DNA from: Siderastrea siderea
Taxonomy: Eukaryota > Cnidaria > Anthozoa > Scleractinia > Rhizangiidae
NCBI GenBank assembly: GCA_964030785.1
Contig: OZ034978.1
Span: forward strand, 702,001-766,000
DNA length: 64,000 nucleotides
Direction: 5' to 3'
In this document: one piece after another, positions 1 to 9,113 of the stretch
Numbering within the stretch: position 1 is the first letter of the stretch
Layout of the letters: the number at the start of each line of letters is the position of its first letter
Notes under the pieces: generated by a model
Databases searched by the model: none
Seen by the model: the letters and a program-made list of their open reading frames with translations, nothing else
What the model was told of the DNA's origin: nothing
Program-made: the position numbers and the translations under genes

Positions 1-673
1 AAGGTCTTTTCCCAGCAAGTTTTGACAAAACGTAATTTCAGTAACAAGTTATGGACAAAAGGCAATCCGTGTCGTACATTGCTGAAACTTGCAGAATATA
101 AAGCAGACAACAAAGTCATCATGAAACAGGTGGATTCAGCTGTTTCCGGTAACTATTGAAAAACGCAGTTTTCGAAAGGCTCATAATGGACAGTATTCGT
201 TATGTGTCGTAAAAAGCTAAAACTGATTGAATGTTCTTCAGATATGAAAATCATGATAAAACAATTGGTTTGGTGAGTTCCATACAACTTCTGACAAAGC
301 GAGATTTGCAGTGACTCGTTATGGAGTAAGTTTGGTCCGTGTCCTTAAGGGCCAAAGCTTTCAGAATATGCCACAGACAGTAAAGTCATCATGAAAGAAG
401 TGATTTGAGCTGTTTCCGTCGACTATAGAATAAATCCAGTTTTCGAAAGACCCATAATGGACAGAATGTGTTATGCGTCGTAAAGAGCTAAAACTGAGAG
501 AATGTTCTTCAGATATGAAAATCATGATAAAACAATTGGTTTGGTGAGTTCCATACAATTTCTGACAAAACGAGATTTGCAGTGACTCGTTTTGGTCCGT
601 GTCCTTAAGGGCCAAAGCTTTCAGAATACCGAACAGACATTAAAGTCATCATGAAAGAAGTGATTTGAGCTGT

Positions 674-879
674 AATCTCGTTTTCCCAAAACTTGCTGGC
701 AGAAGAACAAACCATCGGTTTCTGGTGATACCCATGTCTCTAGTACATTCGCTACGATTTAGCTCTCCACGAGACATAACAAATTCTGGCCATTATGAGT
801 CTTTCGAAAACTAGAGTTATTCTATAGTTTCTGGAAACAGCTAAGATCACTTGCTTCATGATGACTTCAATGTCTGTGG
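674..879 (-). repeat. Inverted satellite segment, class S
   Basis: Direct sequence ...gtgatttgagctgt switches to the reverse complement at aatctcgttttccc. It returns to + at tgtctgtggg / agctaaaactgaatg. The segment is about three quarters of a monomer. Confidence 0.85.
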
Positions 880-1242
880 GAGCTAAAACTGAATGTCCTA
901 CAGACGTAAGCTAAAGCTGAGAGAATGTAGTAAAGATATGAACATGACCATAAAAAGCCTGGTTTGGTCAGTTGCCAACAGCTTTTGACAAAAGGAGATT
1001 TGCAGTCACTCGTTATGGACTAAAGTCGATCCGTGTCCTTAAGCAAAGCTTTCAGAATATGGCACAGACATTTAAATTCATCATGAAAGAAGTGATTTGA
1101 GCTGTTTTTGTCAACTATAGAATAAATCCAGTTTCCGAAAGACCCATAATGAACAGAACTCGTTATGCGTTGTAGGAAGCTAATACTAAGAGAATGTTCG
1201 ACACACATGGAAATCATCATAAAACACCTAGTGAGGTCTTTT

Positions 1243-1292
1243 ATGGACAAGTTATGGACAAAAGGCAATGGACAAGTTATGGACAAAAGGCA
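1243..1292 (+). repeat. 25-bp tandem microduplication
   Basis: Two copies of a 25-bp segment beginning ATGGACAAGTTATGG replace the usual cccagcaagttttgac part of the monomer. Confidence 0.88.
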
Positions 1293-1421
1293 ATCCGTGT
1301 CGTACATGGCTGAATCTTGCAGAATATGAAACAGACAAAAAAGTGATCATGAAACAGATTATTTAAGCTTTTCCGGGAACTATTGAAAAATGCAGTTTTC
1401 GAAAGGCCTATAATGGACAGT

Positions 1422-1926
1422 AATATGCCTGTGACATATTCTCAAAGCTTTAGCCCTTTACGACACGGACGGAATTTTTTCCATAACGACTCACTGTAAT
1501 CTCGTTTTCCCAAAACTTGCTGGCAGAAGAACAAACCATCGGTTTCTGGTGATACCCATGTCTCTAGTACATTCGCTACGATTTAGCTCTCCGCGAGACA
1601 TAACAAATTCTGGCCATTATGAGTCTTTCGAAAACTAGAGTTATTCTATAGTTTCTGGAAACAGCTAAGATCACTTGCTTCATGATGACTTCAATGTCCG
1701 TGGCATATTCTGAAACTTTAGCTCTCTTACCACACAGACTGAATTTTGTCCTTAACGAGTCACTAAAATCTTGTTTTGTTAAAACGTGCTGAAAAAAGGC
1801 GTTACCTGGTGTTTTATGATGATTTCCATCTCTGTAGTACATTCTCTTAGTTTTAGCTCTCTACTACACATAACGAATTCTGTCCAGTATGAGTCTTTCG
1901 AAAACTGCATTTATTCAAAAGTTGCC
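1422..1926 (-). repeat. Inverted satellite segment, class L
   Basis: Starts at the junction hairpin (here AATATGCC TGT GACATATT, one mismatch) and ends gttgcc before gtggtagagagc. It holds nearly two inverted monomers, shown by two copies of the reverse-complement anchor. Confidence 0.88.
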
Positions 1927-2392
1927 GTGGTAGAGAGCTAAACCTGAGAGAATGTCCTACAGACATAAAAATCATGATAAAACACATGGTTTACTCGATT
2001 CCCAACAACTTCTGACAAAACGACTTTTGCAATGACCCGTTGGCGACGTATTTCGGTTTGAGTCGTACACTGTTAAAGCTTGCAGAATATGCATGGATAT
2101 GGAAGTCATCGTGAGAGAAGTGATTTGAGCTGTTTCCTGCAACTTTTGAATCAATGCTGTTTTTGAAAGACTCATAATGGCCAGAATTGGTTATTCGTGG
2201 TAGAGAGCTAAGGCTGAGAGAATGTCCTACAGACATGGAAAACATAAGAAGACAGTTTGCTCTTTTTCCGGAAAGTTTTGAAATAACGAGATTTCAGTGA
2301 CTCGTTATGGACAAAATACAGTCCGTGTCGTAAAGGGCTAAGGCTTGCAGAATATGGCACAGACAACGAAGTTATGATGAAAGAAGTGATTT

Positions 2393-2606
2393 CCTGCAGC
2401 TATTGAATAAATCCTGTTTTTTAAAGACTCATAGTGGCGCGAATTCCTTAGGCGTCGTGGAGAGCTGGTCACTTCCCAACAACTTTTGACCAATAAATCC
2501 TGCAGCTATTGAATAAATCCTGTTTTTGAAAGACTCATAGTGGCGAGAATTCCTTAGGCGTCGTGGAGAGCTGGTCACTTCCCAACAACTTTTGACCAAT
2601 AAATCC
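2393..2606 (+). repeat. 106-bp tandem duplication of part of a monomer
   Basis: TGCAGCTATTGAATAAATCC begins at 2395 and again at 2501. Related units at ~28040 and ~42755 carry only one copy, so the duplication is derived. Confidence 0.88.
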
Positions 2607-3065
2607 TGTTTTGGAAAGACATAATGGAGAGAATTCGCTATGCGTCGTAGAGAGCTAAAACAAGGAGAATCTACTGCAGAGATGGAAATCTTCATAAAAC
2701 ATCTGGTAAGTACTTTTGCCAGCAAGTTTTAAAAAAATGAGACTTTAGCGACTCGTTATGGCCAAATACGGTCTGTGTCGTAAAGGGCTAAGGTTGCAGA
2801 ATGTGCCACAGACATCGAAGTCATGATGAGGGAAATTATTTTAGTTATTTCCAGGAACTATAGAATAAATTCAGTTTTAGAAAGACTCATAATGGACAGA
2901 ACTCCTTATGCATCGTAAAGAGCTAAAACTGAGAATGTCCTACAGACATAAAAATCATGATCAAACACCTTTCTTTTCGATTCTCAAGAACTTCTGACAA
3001 AACGATATTTGCAGTGACCCGTTATGGACGTATTTCGGTTTGTGTCGTACACTGTTAAACCTTGG

Positions 3066-3350
3066 AAAACTGGATTTTTCAAAGGTTCTCGGGAAAAACT
3101 CAGATCACTTGGTTGATGATGACTTCGATGACTATTAGACTATTGTCAAAACTTGCAGGGAAGAGGCCTTGCCAGGTGTTTTATGATTATTTTCATCTCT
3201 GTAGTACATTCTCTCAGTTTTAGCTCTCTACGACGCATAACGAATTCTGTCCAAGATGAGTCTTTCGTAAACTGCATTTATTCAAAAGTTGCCAGAAAGA
3301 GCTCAAATGACTTATCTCATGTTGACTTCAATATCCGTGGCATATTCTGG
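3066..3350 (-). repeat. Inverted satellite segment, class M, with internal deletion
   Basis: Orientation switches at cttgg / aaaactgg and back at ggcatattctgg / aataaactc. About 100 bp present in other class M segments is missing between gactattag and ttgtcaaaac (3138-3143). Confidence 0.85.
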
Positions 3351-5021
3351 AATAAACTCATAATAGACAGAATTCGTTATGGGTCTCTGATAGCTAATAC
3401 TAAGATAACGTATTACAGACATGGAAATCATCATGAAACACCTAGTTTTGTCTTTTGCCGGCAAGTTTAGGGAAAAGGAGGTTTGAGTGACTCGTTATCG
3501 ACAAAATTCGGTCCGTGTCGTAAAGCGCGAAAGCTTTCAAAATATTCCAAAGACATCAAAGTGATCATGAATCAAGTGATTTGAGCTGTTTCCGGCAACT
3601 ATTGAATAAATCCACTTTTTCGAACGACTAATAATGGACAGAATTCGTTATGCTTCGTAGAGAGCTAAGACTGAGAGAATGCCTTACAGACATAAAAATC
3701 ATGACAAAACTCCTGGTTTGCTCAGTTCCCAACAACTTCTGACCAAACGGGATTTGCAGCGAGTCGTTAGGGATGCATTTCGGTTTGTGTCGTACACTGT
3801 TAAAGCTTGCAAAATATGCCACGGATATGGAAGTCATCATGAGAGAAGTGATTTGAGCTTTTTCCAGCAACTTTTAAATAAATGCAGTTTTCGAAAAACT
3901 CATAATGGAAGGAAACCGTTATGTGTCGTGGAGCGCTAAAACTGAATGTCCTACAGACTTAAGCTAAAGCTGAGAGAATGTAGTAAAGATATGGAAATCA
4001 TCATAAAAAGCCTAATTTGGTCAGTTCCCAACAACTTCTGGCAAAAGGACTATGGACTAAATTCGGTCCGTGTCCTAAAAAGCCAAGGCTTTGAGAATAT
4101 GAGACAGGCATTACAGTCGTCATGAAAGAAGTCATTTGAGCTGTTTCCGTCAACTATGGAATAAAGCCAGTTTTCGAGAGTCTCATGATGGAGAGAATTC
4201 GTTATGCGTAGTGGAGAGCTAAAACTGAAACAATGTCCTACAGACATGACAATCAGGATAAAACACCTGGTTTGGTCAGTTTCCAAAATGATCTGACGAA
4301 ACGAGATCTGCAGTAACTCGGTAGGGACGTAATGGGGTTTGTGTCGTACAGGGGTTCAAGGTTTCAGAACATCCCACCCACAGACATGGAAGTCATCATG
4401 AAACAAGTGATTTAAGTTTCTTCCGGAAACTAGTTCTAAAATGCAGTTTTCGAGTGACTCATAATGGACAGAATTCCTTTTGGGTCGTAGAGAGCTAAAA
4501 CTAAGAGAATTGTACTAGAGACATGGAAATCATCAAAAAGCAGCTGGTAAGGTCTTTTGCCAGGGAGTTCTGACAAAAAGAGATTTGCTGTGACTCGTTA
4601 TTGACTAAAATCTTTCAGAATGTGCCAGAGACATTAAAGTCGTCATGAAAGTAGTGATTTGAACTGTTACCGTCAACTATAGAATAAATCCGGTTTTCGA
4701 ACGATTCATAATGGACAGAATTCGTTATGCGTCGTAAAGAGCTAATACTATGAGAACGTACAACAGACATGGAAATCATCATTAAACACCTAGTAAGGTC
4801 TTTTCCCAGCAAGTTTTGACAAAACGTAATTTCAGTAACAAGTTATGGACAAAAGGCAATCCGTGTCGTACATTGCTGAAACTTGCAGAATATAATGCAG
4901 ACAACAAAGTCATCATGAAACAGGTGGATTCAGCTGTTTCCGGTAACTATTGAAAAACGCAGTTTTCGAAAGGCTCATAATGGACAGTATTCGTTATGCT
5001 TCGTAAAGAGCTAAAACTGAG

Positions 5022-5156
5022 AGAATGTTCTTCAGATATGAAAATCATGATAAAGTAATTGGTTTGGTGAGTTCCATACAACTTCTGACAAAACGAGATT
5101 TGCAGTGACTCGTTATGGAGTAAATTTGGTCCGTGTCCTTAAGGGCCAAAGCTTTC
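5022..5156 (+). repeat. B half-unit (~135 bp) of the satellite monomer
   Basis: First half of the type monomer, from AGAATG to the end of the AAGCTTTC segment. It aligns with the following A half almost end to end. Shared blocks include ACAGACAT, TCAT(C)AT, TTTG, TTTCC..CAA, GACTC..TATGGACA.AATTCG and GTCGTAAAG(A/G)G(C)TA. By hand alignment roughly two thirds or more of positions match, with a gap of one or two bases. Confidence 0.8.
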
Positions 5157-5292
5157 AGAATATGCCACAGACATTAAAGTCATCATGAAAGAAGTGATTT
5201 GAGCTGTTTCCGTCAACTATAGAATAAATCTAGTTTTCGAAAGACCCATAATGGACAGAATTTGTTATGCGTCGTAAAAAGCCAATAGCAAG
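5157..5292 (+). repeat. A half-unit (~136 bp) of the satellite monomer
   Basis: Second half of the type monomer, from AGAATATGCCACAGACAT to just before the next AGAATG. It carries the GAATTC / TTATGCGTCGT anchor that corresponds to AAATTCGGTCCGTGTCGT in the B half. The A and B halves together give 271 bp, so the present monomer looks like a fixed dimer of an older ~135-bp repeat. Confidence 0.8.
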
Positions 5293-6285
5293 AGAATGTA
5301 CTACCGACATGGAATTCTGACAAAAAGTTATTTGCTGACTCGTTATTGCCTAAATTCGGTCCGTGTCCTAAAGGACCAAAGCTTTGAGAATATGCCACAG
5401 GCATTACAGTCATCATGAAAGAAGTCATTTGAGCTGTTTCCGTCAGCTATGGAATAAAGCCAGTTTTCGAGTCTCTTGATGGAGAGAATTCTTTATGCGT
5501 ACTGGAGAGCTAAGACTGAAACAATGTCCTACAGACATAATAATCAGGGTAAAACACCTGGTCTGGTCAGTTTCCAAAAAGTTCTGAAAAAACGACATCT
5601 GCAGTGACATCGGTTTGTGTCGTACAGGGGTTAAGGGTTGCAGAACATCCCACAGACATGGAAGTCATCATGAAACAAGTGATTTATGTTTCTTCCGGAA
5701 ACTATTTCTAAAATGCAGTTTTCGAGTGACTCATAATGGATAGAATTCCTTTTGGGTCGTAGAGAGCTAAAACTAAAAGAATTGTACTAGAGACATGGAA
5801 ATCATCAAAAAACAGCTGGTAAGGTCTTTTGCCAGGGAGTTCTTACAAAAAGAGATTTGCTGTGACTCGTTATTGACTGAATTCGGTCCGTGTCCTAAAG
5901 GGCCATGACTTTAAAAATGTGCCACAGAGATTAAATTCATCATAAAAGAAGTGATTTGAACTGTTACCGTCAACTATAGAATAAATGGGGTTTTCGAACG
6001 ACCCAAAATGGACAGAATTCGTTATGCGTCGTAAAGAGCTAATACCAAGAGGAACGTACTACAGACATGGAAATCATCATAAAAAACCTAGTGAGGTCTT
6101 TTCCCAGCAAGTTTTGACAAAGCGTAATTTCAGTAACAAGTTATGGACAAAAGGCAATCCGTGTCGTACATGGCTGAATCTTGCAGAATATGAAACAGAC
6201 AAAAAAGTCATCATGAAACAGATGATTTAAGCTGTTTCCGGGAACTATTAAAAATGCAGTTTTCGAAAGCATTATAATGGACAGT

Positions 6286-6304
6286 AATATGCCTGTGGCA
6301 TATT
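6286..6304. repeat. Perfect 8-3-8 hairpin at inversion junction
   Basis: AATATGCC TGT GGCATATT spans the direct-to-inverted switch. Confidence 0.88.
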
Positions 6305-6790
6305 CTCAAAGCTTTAGCCCTTTACGACACGGACGGAATTTTGTCCATAACGACTCACTGTAATCTCGTTTTCCCAAAACTTGCTGGCAGAAGATTAAAC
6401 CATCGGTTTCTGGTGATACCCATGTCTCTAGTACATTGTCTACGAGTTAGCTCTCCACGAGGCATAACAAATTCTGGTCATTATGAGTCTTTCGAAAACT
6501 GGATTTATTCTATAGTTTCTGGAAACAGCTAAGATCACTTGCTTCATGATGACTTCGATGTCTGTGGCATATTCTGCAACTTTAGCTCTTTTACGACACA
6601 GACTGAATTTTGTCCTTAACAAGTCACTATATTCTCGTTTTGTCAAAACGTGCTGCAAAAAGGCGTTACCAGGTGTTTTATGATGACTTCCATCTCTGGA
6701 GTACATTCTCTTAGTTTTAACTCTCTACTACACATAACGAATTCTGTCCAGTATGAGTCTTTCGAAAACTGCATTTATTCAAAAGTTGCC
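6286..6790 (-). repeat. Inverted satellite segment, class L
   Basis: Begins with the perfect junction hairpin. Reverse-complement anchors lie at ~6450 and ~6720. Confidence 0.9.
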
Positions 6791-7319
6791 GTGGTAGAGA
6801 GCTAAACCTGAGAGAATGTACTACAGAAATAAAAATCATAATAAAACACATGGTTTACTCGATTCCCAAAAACGTCTGACAAAACGACTTTTGCAGTGAC
6901 CCGTTAGCGACGTATTTCGGTTTGAGTCGTACACTGTTAAAGCTTGCTGAATATGCCACGGATATGGAAGTCATCGTGAGACAAGTGATTTGAGCTGTTT
7001 CCTGCAAGTTTTGAATCAATGCAGTTTTTGAAAGACTCATAATGGCCAGAATTTGATATTCGTGGTAGAGAGCTAAAGCTGAGAGAATGTCCTACAGACA
7101 TGGAAAACATCATAAAACACCTAGTGAGGTCTTTTCCCAGCAAGTTTTGACAAAGCGTAATTTCAGTAACAAGTTATGGACAAAAGGCAATCCGTGTCGT
7201 ACATGGCTGAATCTTGCAGAATATGAAACAGACTAAAAAGTCATCGTGAAACAGATGATTTAAGCTGTTTCCGGGAACTATTGAAACATGCAGTTTTTGA
7301 AAGCATTATAATGGACAGT

Positions 7320-7338
7320 AATATGCCTGTGGCATATT
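7320..7338. repeat. Perfect 8-3-8 hairpin at inversion junction
   Basis: Same hairpin as at 6286, unchanged. Confidence 0.88.
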
Positions 7339-7824
7339 CTCAAAGCTTTAGCCCTTTACGACACGGACGGAATTTTGTCCATAACGACTCACTGTTATCT
7401 CGTTTTCCCAAAACTTGCTGGCAGAAGATTAAACCATCGGTTTTTGGTGATACCCATGTCTCTAGTACATTCTCTACGAGTTAGCTCCACACGAGGGATA
7501 ACAAAGTCTGGCCATTATGAGTCTTTCGAAAACTGGATTTATTCTATAGTTTCTGGAAACAGCTAAGATCACTTGCTTCATGATGACTTCGATGTCTGTG
7601 GCATATTCTGCAACTTTAGCTATTTTACGACACAGACTGAATTTTGTCCTTAACAAGTCACTAAATTCTCGTTTTGTCAAAACGTGCTGCAAAAAGGCGT
7701 TACCTGGTGTTTTATGATGATTTCCATCTCTGTAGTACATTCTCTTAGTTTTAGCTCTCTACTACACATAACGAATTCTGTCCAGTATGAGTCTTTCGAA
7801 AACTGCATTTATTCAAAAGTTGCC
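7320..7824 (-). repeat. Inverted satellite segment, class L
   Basis: Copy of the 6286 segment at offset 1034, within sub-tandem unit 2. Confidence 0.9.
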
Positions 7825-8764
7825 GTGGTAGAGAGCTAAGCCTGAGAGAATGTCCTACAGACATAAAAATCATGATAAAACACATGGTTTACTCGATTCC
7901 CAACAACTTCTGACAAAACGACTTTTGCAGTGACCCGTTAGCGACGTATTTCGGTTTGAGTCGTACACTGTTAAAGCTTGCAGAATATGCCACGGATATG
8001 GAAGTCATCGTGAGACAAGTGATTTGAGCTGTTTCCTGCAACTTTTGAAACAATGCAGTTTTTGAAAGACTCATAATGGCCAGAATTGGCTAAGGCTGGG
8101 AGAATGTCCTACAGACATTGAAAAAATAAGAAGGCAGTTTGCTCTTTTTCCCGAAAATTTTGACAAAACGAGATTTCAGTGACTCGTTATGGACAAAATT
8201 CAGTCCGTGTCGTAAAGGGCTAAAACTTGCAGAATATGCCACAGACACCGAAGGTATGATGAAAGAGGTGATTTGAACTGTTTCCTGCAGCTATTGAGTA
8301 AATCCTGCTTTCGAAAGACATAATGGAGAGAATTTGCTATGAGTCGTAGAGAGCTAAAACAAGGAGAATCTACTGCAGAGATGGAAATCTTCATAAAACA
8401 CCTAGTAATTACTTTTGCCAGCAAGTTTTAAATAAATGAGAGTTTAGCGACTCGTTATGGACAAAATACGGTCTGTGTCGTAAGGGGCTAAAGTTGCAGA
8501 ATGTGCCACAGACATCGAACTCATGATGAGGGAAATCATTTTAGCTGTTTCCAGGAACTATAGAATAAATTCAGTTTTAGAAAGACTCATAATGGACAGA
8601 ACTCCTTATGCATCTTAAAGAGCTAAAACTGAGAATGTCCTATAGACATAAAAATCATGATAAAATACCTTTCTTTTCGATTCTCAAGAACTTCGGACAA
8701 AACGATATTTGCAGTGACCCGTTATGGACGTATTTCGGTTTGTGTCGTACACTGTTAAAGCTTG

Positions 8765-9113
8765 GAAAACTGGATTTTTCAATAGTTCGCGGGAACAACT
8801 CAGATCACTTGGTTGATGATGACTTCGATGACTGTTAGATATTTTGAAACCTTAGCCCTTTACGACAGACCGAATTTTGTCCTTAACAAGTCACTAAAAT
8901 CTCGTTTTGTCAAAACTTGCAGGGCAGAGGCCTTCCCTGGTGTTTTATGATTATTTTCATCTCTGTAGTACATTCTCTCAGTTTTAGCTCTCTACGACGC
9001 AGAACGAATTCTGTGCAACAGGAGTCTTTCGTAAACTGCATTTATTCAAAAGTTGCCGGAAAGAGCTCAAATGACTTATCTCATGTTGACTTCAATATCC
9101 GTGGCATATTCTT
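8765..9113 (-). repeat. Inverted satellite segment, class M (unoccupied TTAA site)
   Basis: Contains gtccTTAAcaagtcac at 8880-8895, the empty counterpart of the insertion site. A 143-codon open frame on the + strand (8917-9348) crosses its right junction. It is judged fortuitous. Confidence 0.86.

Larger units (their letters stand above)
1..3142. repeat. Partial 4.79-kb higher-order repeat at window start
   Basis: Satellite only. It matches 55480-58621 (offset 55479) and 60270-63411 (offset 60269) base for base over nearly everything compared. It also matches 47560-~50690 with a few differences. It contains inverted segments of class S, L and the start of M, in that order, plus the 25-bp and 106-bp microduplications diagnostic of this family. 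Similarity to 55.5 kb continues to about 3790, so the family boundary overlaps the next block. No gene is seen. Confidence 0.85.
5022..5292 (+). repeat. Representative 271-bp satellite monomer (B half + A half)
   Basis: This is one complete direct-orientation unit, taken as the type for the array. It runs from the AGAATG that follows the gctaaaactgag segment to the same point in the next unit. Spacing between successive EcoRI-region anchors nearby (3641, 3912, 4195, 4471, 4718, 4987, 5258) is mostly 269-276 bp. Shorter or longer steps reflect small deletions and duplications. Recurrent anchors are ACAGACATGGAAATCATCAT, GACTCGTTATGGAC, GTCGTAAAGGGCTAAAGC, GTGATTTGAGCTGTTTCC, TTTTCGAAAGACTCATAATG and GAATTCGTTATGCGTCGT. 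The unit is AT-rich but keeps many CpG dinucleotides. I know of no named satellite with this sequence. It shows no tRNA, 5S rRNA or protein-coding character. Confidence 0.93.
6060..7093. repeat. 1,034-bp sub-tandem, unit 1
   Basis: A direct segment of about two monomers that encloses one inverted class L segment. It is followed immediately by a second copy at offset 1034, e.g. 6341 to 7375 and 6440 to 7474. The pair shows that an inverted segment plus its flanks was duplicated as a block inside the larger repeat. Confidence 0.85.
7094..8075. repeat. 1,034-bp sub-tandem, unit 2
   Basis: Second unit. Its right end is shortened: near 8085 the GTTATTCGTGGTAGAGAG part of the anchor is missing, leaving ccagaattggctaaggctg. 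Confidence 0.82.
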
